Under the pieces are notes generated by a model that was not told the origin of the DNA, made no database searches, and saw only the letters and a list, made by a program, of their open reading frames with translations. Both the position numbers and the translations under genes were made by a program. From the NCBI GenBank assembly GCA_037176845.1, contig JAYKXP010000025.1, positions 558,001 through 622,000 of the forward strand: a DNA stretch of 64,000 bases, in the 5' to 3' direction. Within the stretch, counting starts at the first letter, position 1. Each line of letters begins with the position of its first letter. This stretch comes from Paramarasmius palmivorus (Eukaryota > Basidiomycota > Agaricomycetes > Agaricales > Marasmiaceae). This document shows, piece after piece, positions 37,953 to 48,399 of the stretch.

Positions 37953-38429
37953 TTACTTCTTCTCAATTTGTTCGCTCTTCTTCTGGAGTTCCTCCTGGGA
38001 AAAGGTCAGGGAAGTTTCACAACGAATACGGGAAGAGAGAGCCTACCAGCTCGAGTTTCTTCTTCTCAATCTGAAAGTCGAAGCGGTCTTGTAGGTAACA
38101 ATTCAAGGTATGAAACGCGCCATACGCACCTCTGCCTTCAATTTCTGAAGTTCAAGGACCTCCTTCTTTCGAGCGTATTCATCTGGGTAATACAGATACG
38201 TTGAGAAAATATCCAGAGCACCATATTCAGAGCTCCTCACTCTCATGTGCACTCTCCTTCTCTCTACCCGATGATAGTCAGTCAAGTCCTATGTACTGTA
38301 CTTGGGAAGCACATACTTGAATCCTCTTGATGAAGCAACAGAACCTTCCTTAATACTCGAGGTAAACCTCTTGGCCGTGAGAGCAACTTGAGGAAGGCGA
38401 CGAGCAGCAGTAAGACGTGTAGCGAGCAT
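37953..38429 (-). CDS. INH1: Mitochondrial ATP synthase inhibitor IF1 family protein
   Basis: Five exons (38429-38317, 38263-38241, 38182-38130, 38070-38047, 37994-37953) give 84 aa. The N-terminal 30 residues are basic and hydroxylated, a mitochondrial presequence (MLATRLTAARRLPQVALTAK). The core FKEKESAHENEYARKKEVLE matches the IF1 inhibitory helix, followed by a lysine/glutamate coiled coil (KLKAEIEKKKLELEELQKK) as in IF1 dimers. IF1 binds F1 when matrix pH falls and stops ATP hydrolysis by the reversed synthase. Exons of 23 and 24 bases hide the gene from open-frame searches. It is divergent from the subunit h gene. Confidence 0.88.
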
Positions 38430-38533
38430 GGTAATGGTTAGAGTTCAAAGTGTGGTTGGCCGAGAACCGACGTAACCGACCCCATATCGAGACCTCCCGA
38501 AGGTGTCACGCTTGTCACACTCTCACTACCATC
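38430..38533. promoter_or_regulatory. Shared divergent promoter of INH1 and ATP14
   Basis: Only 104 bases separate the two start codons, so both 5' untranslated regions and both core promoters must lie here or reach into the other gene. No TATA box is evident. Near-repeats GTGTCACGC and TTGTCACAC lie at about 38503-38520. Confidence 0.65.
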
Positions 38534-39076
38534 ATGTCGACCATTTTCAGACGGGCTGTAAGTCTTTGGTATTTTCATTATTTTCTTGTAATTCTAATAT
38601 TTTTACAGGCTCAAAACGTTTCTCGTACTCGCCTCTTCTCCTCTTCTGTGGTCTCCCGAAAAGGTTCGGTTCAAAACTGTTAATTTTTCCAAAGACGCGG
38701 TCGTTGATTCCGAGTACACCCGTAGACCTCGTTCAGGATCTTTACTTGAGGGAGCTTAAGGCTTACAAGCCAGCACCTGTCGTGAGTCTTGAATTCATGA
38801 AAATTTGGACCTTAGTTCATTTATTTCTGCTGGGAATAGCCCAAGGACGCACACGTCGGCTCGGTCAAACAGTACTCTGCACCCGCTGCACCCAAAGCAC
38901 CTTCCCTTCCTTCCGACCTCGCAGCTGAGCTGTCTGCATTCGACGCTTCCGAGCCCACCTTGGCCACTGCACCCAAGCCCGTCTCTTCAAGCAGCGCAGA
39001 TACCGTCAGCGGTGCTGATGCCTATCTCGACTTCCTCGAGCAGGATCTCCCCAAGCGCGAGGAGCACCACCACTAG
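38534..39076 (+). CDS. ATP14: Mitochondrial F1Fo ATP synthase subunit h
   Basis: Four exons (38534-38557, 38609-38663, 38726-38781, 38840-39076) give 123 aa. The mitochondrial presequence is MSTIFRRAAQNVSRTRLFSS. The mature start KDLVQDLYLRELKAYKPAPV matches subunit h (F6-like), part of the peripheral stalk that holds F1 against rotation. The middle continues KDAHVGSVKQYSAPAAPK, and the acidic C-terminus YLDFLEQDLPKREEHHH fits the family. The donor of intron 2 is GTTCGG, a weaker form; the join KDLVQD is forced by the family sequence. The 3' end faces RPO41 across about 360 bases. Confidence 0.9.
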
Positions 39077-39437
39077 AAGCGGAATGAACAGTCGGGTAGT
39101 TGGAAAATAGAATATAACGTGGTATTCTGTAATGCAGGATAGACTGGTGCGAATACCACAAGTCCGAATTACTTGTGCATGTCCGATGAGATTTCCACGT
39201 CTGAATTGTTTGGATTCTATTCCACTGCGTTCTATGTGCTTATGATACGATGGAGATGGTAGGTACTAATGCTAAGGGATACACTGTATGATAAATGCAG
39301 GAAAACAAGCAGAAACTATGCAAAGTGCACAAAATAAGATACCGAATATTTATGACGAGCATTATGAGGCATGTTGAGCAGGGTGCGTGAGTAGTGGGAT
39401 AAAGAGCAAAACATGTGAATCGTGTGCATGTTATCCG
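39077..39437. terminator. Convergent 3' region of ATP14 and RPO41
   Basis: Two genes end toward each other here. Several AATAAA-like or AT-rich stretches (for example near 39337-39350) could serve polyadenylation on either strand. No gene is seen. Confidence 0.4.
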
Positions 39438-42400
39438 TTATGAGAAGAAATACTGCGAAGCCTTAATTGCTTCGACTTTAAAGTTGCCCTTCTTCGGTAA
39501 CGGAGGAATGAGGTCGGTGAGGTTGACGAACTTGCCCAAAAGATCAATCGCGGCCTTCTCGTCCTCGGCCTTTCTCTTCTTGGAAGCTTTGGCTTGGGGA
39601 GTCTCCCAATCCTCGTCTTCGCTCATTTCCATCTCCTCCTCATCGAGCTCTATGTCCTCCTCAGCAATTTGCTTTGCCGTTTTGTTGCCATCCCCTGCCT
39701 TCTTCTGCTGTTGTTGGGATTCCAACAGTGCCTTCAGTTCATCCGTGTTCTGGGATTCTTCGATTGAGGAGCTTTCGGAGATCTCGAGCAATGGGCTTAG
39801 TGATTCCAACTTTGCCGCTTGAGCTGGAGTAACCTTGATCTTGACTCCCCAGTCCTTCAGCGTCTTAATCAAGGCTGGGCTGCGAAGCTGAACCAATGGG
39901 ATCTTGTAGTCCTTGTACCGCTCTCGGAACTATAGGAAAGGTGAGGTGAGTTGTTATGATAAGCACATGATGAAAAGTAAATTCACCTCATCGTTTAACT
40001 TGCTAAGCACATCTGAAGAGTGCAATGCTATGAAGGTATCCCGAATAATTGCAGACATCTCGTCAATGTCTGAGGCGTGCGTCCAATAAGAGTCATGAAC
40101 AGCAGCAAAGGTCATATTGCGAGTCTGATAAATATATGGGAAGTCAGGACATTTCCAAAGAACAGTGGATGTGTGTTTACCTGGCACTCAAGAGCTGTAA
40201 GCATCATGTGCGTGGCGTCAAGACTGTGGATAAAATTGGGCGGGAAAGCTGTAGCCTGCTTGGCAGTGTTCACTACGACGCTTGTCAATCACTTGAATAT
40301 ACGCAAAATTACCACAACACACCTTCTGCCAGCATATTGGGGTCGGATATATAAACAGTCTGCATTGTTGTCATGACTTGCTTCCTTTTGGGCTTGCGGT
40401 AGGGCTGAACAACCGGTAAACCGAGCGGTGTCGTCCAGACAACGGAGCTCATCTGCTCGCGCTTGAGGAAATCAATAGCGATCAAATTTACGGCCTTTCT
40501 CCCTTTCATGACCTTCTTCTTTGCCTTGGCCTCCTCTAAAGCTTCAGGGATACGTGCACCTGCAATGGATTTCGCGACAAGTCGTGCACACATGTTCAAC
40601 CAGTTTTGAATATCCTTTGCACCAGTGAAGAGGTCTCCAATACAGCCCAACACCTATGTTGTTGGATCAACTTGGGACTCCGATGAACAACCAGCAATTG
40701 GACATACCACTTTGGCAAGGTAAGCCGATGCCATCCAAACCTCTTCGTCAGGAACCAGTTTGCTAAGCTTCATTTGCCTTTCTATCTGTTCACGAGCACC
40801 AATAAACGTAACACCATACACAGTGGTCATAACCTGCGAAACAGAAGTCAGTACCATGTTTCGCTGAAATAAGTGAAAGAGGCCGACCGTCTGCTTGACG
40901 AGCTTCCTAGAAATTTTCCCGGTAAGCATGACGGCATATTTCTCCCCTTTCTTTGCATCTTCTGCAATGACTCGTTCGGCCATCTGTCCAACATAGGTGT
41001 AGACATCCGAAGGACGATCACCTGCAGCAAGATTGACTTGTTCAGCACCTCGAGAGTCTCCACCCAATGCAGCGTAGTGTTGAAGCCCGTTACATGTACC
41101 ATCTTGGTGAATGGGCAGGTAGGACACATATTCTTCTGGGTTCTCGGACGTCAAGGCAGCATGTAATTCCATGCAGGTGTTGAGACATTGCCAGAGGTCA
41201 TCAGCTTTGGTCCACCATTGTCGGCCCTGTTTACCGTCATTAGCCGAGTGCATACCATGCTACAATCGAGAAATGTCACCTTGAGAGGATTCACAGCACT
41301 ATCAAAGATATCATCTAATCTTTCTTCGACGAATTGTACACGTTCGTCAAAGTTGGCCTTGTCATAACCATACAAATTGGCGAGATGAATCTTGAGCCAA
41401 CGCAGACCACGAGCGCCGAGAGGTTTGCCCTCAGCGAACATAAGCAATCCACGACTGAGATCATCACCCATGTGGTTCAGATGAGGAGGGATGGGGTAAG
41501 CACGTCCACGGAAATCGACGTTGTGAGGGAAATAGATTGTGTCGCCGAGGAACTGAATGTCGGTCAATCGCATGAACACTCTTTAGGGTGAGGAATTCAC
41601 TCACAGTACGGGCAATCTCAATCTTGTAGTTGACACTACACCGGTCTGTATGGTTAGAAGCCTTATTCTGTGCCCAGGCCTTCATCTTCGTCAGATACAC
41701 CGCTCGACTTCTAGGACTGGCATCGGTTGGAGATACGGGCTCGGGCTCGTCGTACATCGCCGGTGGTACTTTCCCCAAACGTTCCCCTGAATTCCACACC
41801 TCCAACACAACGTCAAAGATCCTCTTGTTGATCTTCCATGGTGTACTTCCGAGAACATCAAGACCGGCGTACACGAGCTCAACGTTGCCGAGATCGGAAG
41901 CATGCTTGAGGTAGGACTGTTGCTCGATGGAATCTTTGTACCGCATAGCAGATACTATAATTGCGTCAGTTTGAATACTCGGAGGAAGAATAGGAATACT
42001 GTACCTCGGTTGTACATGTATCCACCTTCGTTATGGTTAAGCCAAGGTTTAGGCCTAACCAACATGGGCAAGTGTCGAGGATGAAGCGTCTCCCGGATAG
42101 TGTCCTTCGATAACCTTTCCGAAACGGTCGGATTAAGCCTTATGACACCGAGCTTCTGGCCACGGTGATGGACGTAGGCATGATAGAAGGCGGGTTGGAC
42201 TTCGGCCCTAGAGAAGACCCGTAAGTAACGGTGCACGAAAGGACGAGAGCCACTTACACTTTTTCACCGGTACCTTTGTGGGTCGCCGTCCTTTTCACAG
42301 TCGCCACATCCATCAAACATTCCACCAGGATACTACCGACTTTCGCCCTAATTGCTTGTGTCCACGCCGTTGTCCAGGCTTCTCCATCCTCCATATGACG

Positions 42401-44034
42401 TGCAGCCACCAATCGCCTCTCCAACAGGCTTTTGTATCCCAAGTTGGAGAAGTAGCCATTTTCACCGACCTTCGCGGACGTTGGTACAGTGATATTATTC
42501 TTCCTGCACATTTGCGCCTTATACTCCAACTCGACAGCTTTCCCAACGGAGATCAACGCCCTTGTAGTCTTCATCCCCTCTGAGACACCACCAGTCCCCT
42601 GCAGACGCATGACCTCCAAGATTGTGATCAGCGATAATCGCTCTGGGTTTACCAGAGCAAGATATGGCGCAAGGATCGCATTTCTACTATATCCAGAAGG
42701 CATGCCAACCTTGCTCTGTTCAACCTCTGCAATACTTTTGATCTCCTGTGCAAGTCTTTCCTTCAGCTTGTTGTGCCAGTCCCACATCCATCGCCGCAAG
42801 TCCGGCTGACGTAGAGATCCATCGTCGAGACCGAGGCTGTCAAACACGTCTGCTTCGTGCTTCAAGCGCTCGACTGCAGTATCGTAGACTGATTCCTCGA
42901 GCAGCTTTTGGCGAGCGACAACGTCTTCTGGTAAGACGCGACGGGCAAAGGAGACTTCAGCAAGATGCTTGCGGAGATTTGAAAGGTTGAAAGGGACTTC
43001 GTATTCGGGTTCATCGGATTCAGCATCGGTTTCTGAGGCCGGATCTTTCTTCTGCTCAGATGACAGGAATGTGAGTCAAGATAGGTAATAGAACAGCTAT
43101 TCCATTTACCTTTGCTTTGAGGACGGGGAGCACTTCGGGGACATCGTCAAGGATATCAGGAGCGTGTGCGCCGATAACTTCCGTTTGGCCAAGTTCAGCA
43201 ACAAGATGTGTAAGGTTCAACTCGACGGCTGCCTTTGACAGTTTTTTTATCACTGCAGCAGCTTCTTCTGAAGAGGTGAAAACACGATCTGCAATGATAT
43301 TTTCGATTGGTATTTGGCGCTTGTTGATGTTGGCAAGTAACGTCTTTATAGGGAAAGCTCCGACGTTTTCAACTGGAAACGCAGAGTCGGCACCGAACCT
43401 GTGAAACCTTAGTCACATAATATCTATTGAAAATCTGCAACAAGACTTACCGGTGCCATGCAAGCAGAACGTTTGCATATGTAGCAGATGTTGGTACTAT
43501 ACGATCTGTCTCGCTCTCCATAACATCGTATAGTTCCCAAACCATCTCTAACCAGTACTCCCTGCTTTCATCCGCCTTTGACGTTGCCATATTGACATAC
43601 GCCTCGAGAAATGCATTGTAAATCCGGTGTTCTAGAATTGTGCTGTTACTCCCCGCTCGCAAACGATCGAAAATACCCTTTGCACGCGGAACGTCGTAAA
43701 GATTATGCAAACACGCGTCCATGATAGCAAGTTGATCCTGGGTCGCGGTATCTGTGAACCATACGCTTGGAGGGGCAGCGGAGGTATCTGGCTTGGGTGC
43801 TGGAAGGAATGTAAACTTGTTCGGGCCATTTAAAAATCCTTCCATGTGGTCGTAAGGCTCCCTCCGTGGTGAAGACATGAACTGGGGGAATTCAGATCGC
43901 GAGACCTGCTGAGTAGCTAGAGCGGGTGCATCTGTTCTTTTCGAAGGAGTGGAATAGAGCCGTGCTGGGCGAGGTAGTGATTGTCTAGAGGTCAGGAGAA
44001 CTGCCTCTAGGCGTTTTACGGTACGTGGTATCAT
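39438..44034 (-). CDS. RPO41: Mitochondrial DNA-directed RNA polymerase
   Basis: About a dozen exons, roughly 1,300 aa, single-subunit T7-like RNA polymerase that transcribes mitochondrial DNA. The first ~25 residues are a presequence ([20 protein letters not shown]). An N-terminal region with helical-repeat character follows ([20 protein letters not shown]). The polymerase core begins near [20 protein letters not shown]. Catalytic motif A is [18 protein letters not shown] (41116-41060), motif B is [11 protein letters not shown] joined by an intron to [12 protein letters not shown], and motif C is [11 protein letters not shown] (40113-40081). The C-terminus SQYFFS at the stop is the family ending. 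Between the palm and this end is an acidic, glutamine/lysine-rich insertion of about 90 residues. It is intact as far as inspected. Confidence 0.95.
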
Positions 44035-44830
44035 TTTCGTGTGCCAGATATGAGTTCAGGTCTTATGCCGAGTTCAAAACCAAAATTATGAGCTTCTAGA
44101 TGCTTTCTTCGACTATTCCGCACAGAAATAGTGTTCATGAAGATAATTGTGAGGCCTGAATTTCATTTCGCTAGACTTTTAAGGATTCCTCACCTGTTCA
44201 ATGAAGAACACGACCAAAAGCAAATGATTGAATGTTCCCGACCGTATAAGCAAACAATCCCGGCTTTAAAGAAGAGATGTTCGTGTTTTTGGGTCTCTTG
44301 ACAGTACCTCTAGAGTACCAAAGAGCAGTTGGCTGTATCGTTGAGAGGAAGAGGAAGGGAGAGCGGTAAAGACTCTGGTAACGCACCGAATTTCCCCAGT
44401 ACAATTTTTTGACAGACCACGTGGTTCACGTGCTAATTCCTGCCGACCGGCGGTTCGGTGACGTTCTCGCCTTGTCGAGAACTCTCATACCACACCAAGG
44501 ATCAAGTAATGAAATGCGTTAGGTGAGCGCTATAACGCACCTGTTATGTTCTCGACTAGAAGTATGACTTCAAACTAGTAGATGAATCCAATAAGTACTA
44601 ACGCGAACGCGTTGCCCAAGAATTTTCATGACGCGATTGCTCTTTCCGACGGTCACGGTCAAAGCGACTAGGGCTCCAAGCAGTGTAAACCTTCACCTCT
44701 AGCTGGGAAGAAAATTACACCAGGTTTTGCAAAGGTACTTCACAGGTAATATCTTGCCATATACTCAAGGAAATACACGCCCGCACCCTGTGAATCCTAA
44801 GATTTAATCACCAATATTTTTCATTCCTTC
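44035..44830. other. Upstream region of RPO41
   Basis: Contains the RPO41 promoter and no supported gene. The frame at 44198-44404 (-) is isolated. Confidence 0.45.
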
Positions 44831-44839
44831 TATCCTCAT

Positions 44840-46865
44840 GTCGAACCCCGTCTCGATTTACGGTCTTCGATATTATCGACACGGGTTATGCTAGCAGCTA
44901 AATACATCGGAAACCGGACGCTTCCGATGGTGTCGCCTATCTGGGAATCCACGGTTTCGTGCACCCTTACCGCGCAATACAAGACGGATACCAAGGGAGT
45001 GGTGGTGGGTGCAACTCGGTATCCCGAGTTTTGTATTCAAGGAAGCATTGGTAAGTGAAATGTCGAATCTCTGGTCTGGATCTTGGACGTTTGTCTGTAT
45101 TACAGGTGCTGAGGTGAGAGGCGCTGGGCAATGAAGATTGTTTGAAAGTCAATATCTATGCACCGGTAGGAGCTAGGAAAGGGGATAATTGTACGTATTT
45201 TTCTCGTACGAATGGTTCTCGGCTAACAATGCTCTGGTCAAGTACCTGTCTTGGATTCTATTCACGGTGGAGGTCGGTATCCTTCTCATCGCTCTCGAAC
45301 GCGCCGCTCACTCCACTCAGATTATAAGCGGATGCTTTTAGTAACCCGAGAAACTAACTGGTCTTTCGACCACTGGATTCAACAAAGCCCTAATGTGGCC
45401 ATCGTCTCCGTATACTATCGCCTCAAAACTTTTAGATTCCTCGCCATTCCCGAGTTTATCGACTCCGTGTATGGTGACCCCAACACTGGGCTGTCGGATC
45501 AGATCGAGGTTCTCAGATGGGTCAAGAAGAGTATTGCATTTTTCGGAGGCATTCCAATGAAGCGATCATCAACGGAGAGAGCTCTGGAGGCGGTTCAGGT
45601 ACTCCCTTCTTGCTCTGGGTGGTATATCGTTATCTAACTTCTACGAATCGAATGTTCTGTGTCACCTAGCGGCGAACTTTTGGTGGCGAAACCCAGTTCT
45701 CCGGTGCAGGTGCCCAAAATGTACCAAGATCGTCAACACCTACTCTGGAGCAAGTCAAGGCAGGTCTGCCCTGCCTTTCGGATGATACATGACAGTGAAA
45801 CCCTGTTACAGCCTGTATTTTGACTTCTTTATATCCGTAAGCTGGATGTAGTGCAGAGGCTGTCACTGAACAGCTGTCTTGTCTCCGGCACGCGAATGCC
45901 AGTGCTTTGGCTCGTGCACAAGACATGACTCGATATCCCCCTTTCTATTCCTTGTTGAGTCTCTTGCTCTCATGCACAACCTGGGCTCGCAGTAATGGCA
46001 CATATGAGAACTTCAGGCCAGTAATCGACGGCAAGGTCGTTCTTGGCCACCCTACAACCTTGATCAGAGCAGGAAAGGTTACCAGGGTACCTCTTATTGC
46101 GGGGTGAGCTACGTTGCCTACCGATAACGTCCACGTCCACGTTCATTTCTCAGGGCAACCTCGAATGAGACAGTCGGCGGAAGTGCGGACCCAGCAACTT
46201 TGTTGCGTTCCAGAGTCCCCGCACTCACAGGTGAGGATGTTCAAGACATCCTTGATGGGCGAGACTCATCACCCTGATGCGTCCTTGGTCGACTTTGGTT
46301 GTATATGTATACCCCGAAGGTGGTTTTGAATCATCTCGACAACGAAATGCCCTGGCCGGAGAGAATCTGTTGAAACTTGGTATGTGAGGTACGCCCGGTT
46401 TATATTAGTTCTATTTTTGAACATACTCTTTGACGGGTATCCAGCACGAAATAATGGGAGTCATTTTTTGATGCACCCAAATCATGGGTTTACCGCTACA
46501 ATCAACCTAACCTTACGCGGACACTAGTGGCGGCACGGGCCATACTGCTGAAAATTGGGTCATGTTTCGTGGCACGATACTGAGTCTATCTTTACAGTGA
46601 ATACTTGTTGTGCCTTACACGAACCTGCGGCTCAACCAGTGTCAACGGGGCCAATTCCTTCTCCGCCATGACCCCAGTTGAAGATGCCTTTGCCGAGGAG
46701 CTCATTGCGTATTGGCTTTCGTTCGTTCATTCTGAGGACTCTAACACACGCGAATTGGAACGCTCTCCTCAGTGGAGTCACTGACGGATCGCGGCGGAGG
46801 ATTGTTTTACAGTAAGACCCTGCCAATTCTACTGATCAGAGTAGCATTTTCTTGGAGCGGCAACC
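44840..46865 (+). pseudogene. Broken type B carboxylesterase/lipase
   Basis: Pieces of a type B carboxylesterase appear in order but in different frames: ATRYPEFCIQGSI near 45015, NEDCLKVNIYAPVGA near 45130-45175, FDHWIQQSPNVAIVSVYYRL and DQIEVLRWVKKSIAFFGG at 45366-45552, the nucleophile elbow NGESSGG near 45570 (shifted frame), CSAEAVTEQLSCLRHANAS near 45850-45900, NFRPVIDGKVVLGHPTTLIR at 46011-46070, TSNETVGGSADPATL near 46150, and LERSPQWS near 46760. Frame changes before the nucleophile, and in-frame stops (for example after TGEDVQDILDGRDSSP), show it is not functional. The HGGG oxyanion motif survives as IHGGGR near 45262. It once encoded a secreted esterase. Confidence 0.8.
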
Positions 46866-47311
46866 TGTCAAGCAGACCAAGAGGTGTGTGGTAGTGGCGG
46901 GCAAGTCTGGACGCTAAAAAACATGTACATACCTCCACCTGGGGTTGTTCTGATAAGCATCTCAGTGTTCTTCAAGGATTCACTTCCTGGAGCTTCCAGG
47001 TTGTTTGACCGATTTCCTGGCGCTCTGCTTTGGATTTGCTCTCTCCTTTTCATGCACTTACCATTTACTTGTTGCCCTATTATACTGCACGCCTTATACT
47101 AATGGTGTGAATGCTTTCTTCATGTTCTGACAGCGTGACGCACGAATTGCAAATTGGAGTGCTTGCATGCAGATCATGGATCCAGCATCGCCTCAGCGCC
47201 TAGGGGCAACGCGTGGGAGGTGAGGTCATTGAGATCACAGTGGGAGCACGAATAACTTTTCACATCTCCCCCCTCATCCTATCCCTCAGTTACCTGTTCT
47301 CTCCTGTAGAT

Positions 47312-48395
47312 ATGGCTCGCGCCTTCTGCATTCCAGGGATTATATTCCTGTTCTGCGCTTTTGTGCTCAGCTTCTTGGTGTCTATTTCCCTTCCTTGGTT
47401 GACTGCTCTGGATATCGTTCGCAGCCATTTCGGCGAACAAGCATTGGTGAATGGGCAGAGGATAGATGAGCTGCGAGTGAGTAGCTATTCATATCTCCTA
47501 GTGGATTGGAACTGAACGCCTTTTCTCCAGTTCGGTATCTGGTGAAAAATTCCGTGTTATTTACGTTGAAGAAGTGGTCTGATTTCAATCATTTAGGGCG
47601 CCATGCACCTATCAACAAGACGACACCAAGATTTGTGCTAACGTCAATCATGCATATGCGGTTAGCGTTTCGAACACAGACAGGGATTCATCGGTCATTA
47701 TTGGCAGTAGCTGGACTCGTGGTCTTGCCATTCACCCAGTCGGTGCGTGGTTCAAGCAATTACCTTCACCACAATTCGCCTCATGTCCGTTTAATGTCCA
47801 GCAACTGCCGTGACCTTCATTGCTTTTCTCTTTTCCTTCTCTAGTCATGTCACGGTCACCCTCATTTCGTCACTTTTGTCGTTCCTGGCGGCGCTCATAA
47901 CGCTGATCGCGTTTGCGGTGGACATTGCGCTTTATGCGTTTGTTAACCATGAGCTGAAGAAAGTTAATGACATTGAGGCGAACACGAATACTGCTCCAGG
48001 TACGTACACTTCCTCGCGTTCGGCGGTCAGTTGTTCGGTTATGTAAACGGCGGGCACGGTGGTCAAGCCTACGCGTTTTTATTCCTGATACGCAATGTCG
48101 CGCCATTCGTCATCCCGTTTATCAAGCCACGACGTTGATGGATCAACTGTTACCTATCAGTTGCCTGCGTCATTTGCGGCCGAATTCCTTGGGACCGTCA
48201 TTCCAGAGTTTGTCACTGACGACTATACGCTATCTAGGCTTCTGGCTTACCTTTGCTTCACTGATCCTTCTTCTATTGGCCGGTTGCACTGTCTGCTTTG
48301 GCCGCCGAAGGGATCGCATGGCAGGTGCTTCCTCGTATCCGATGTCCACCACTACCACCAAGAAACCATTCTGGCAGAGATTCCGCAAGGAGTAA
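47312..48395 (+). CDS. PalI/Rim9 or SUR7-family membrane protein
   Basis: Five exons (47312-47476, 47531-47541, 47597-47742, 47802-47999, 48238-48395) give 225 aa. Topology is four membrane spans: FCIPGIIFLFCAFVLSFLVS, then an outside loop with FGIWAPCTYQQDDTKIC, then TAVTFIAFLFSFSSH, LLSFLAALITLIAFAVDIAL, and GFWLTFASLILLLLAGCTVC. The extracellular loop with G-x-W-x-x-C is typical of the SUR7/PalI family. PalI/Rim9 helps ambient-pH sensing at the plasma membrane, while SUR7 marks eisosomes; sequence alone does not separate them. Exon 2 has 11 bases. The last intron is long (about 240). The C-terminus is basic and cytosolic. It is intact. Confidence 0.85.
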
Positions 48396-48399
48396 AGCA

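Noticed and set aside
47967..48395. 142-codon frame covering the end of the PalI/SUR7 gene as one exon
   Set aside because: Its 5' half is intron sequence; only 48238-48395 belongs to the protein, joined from 47999.
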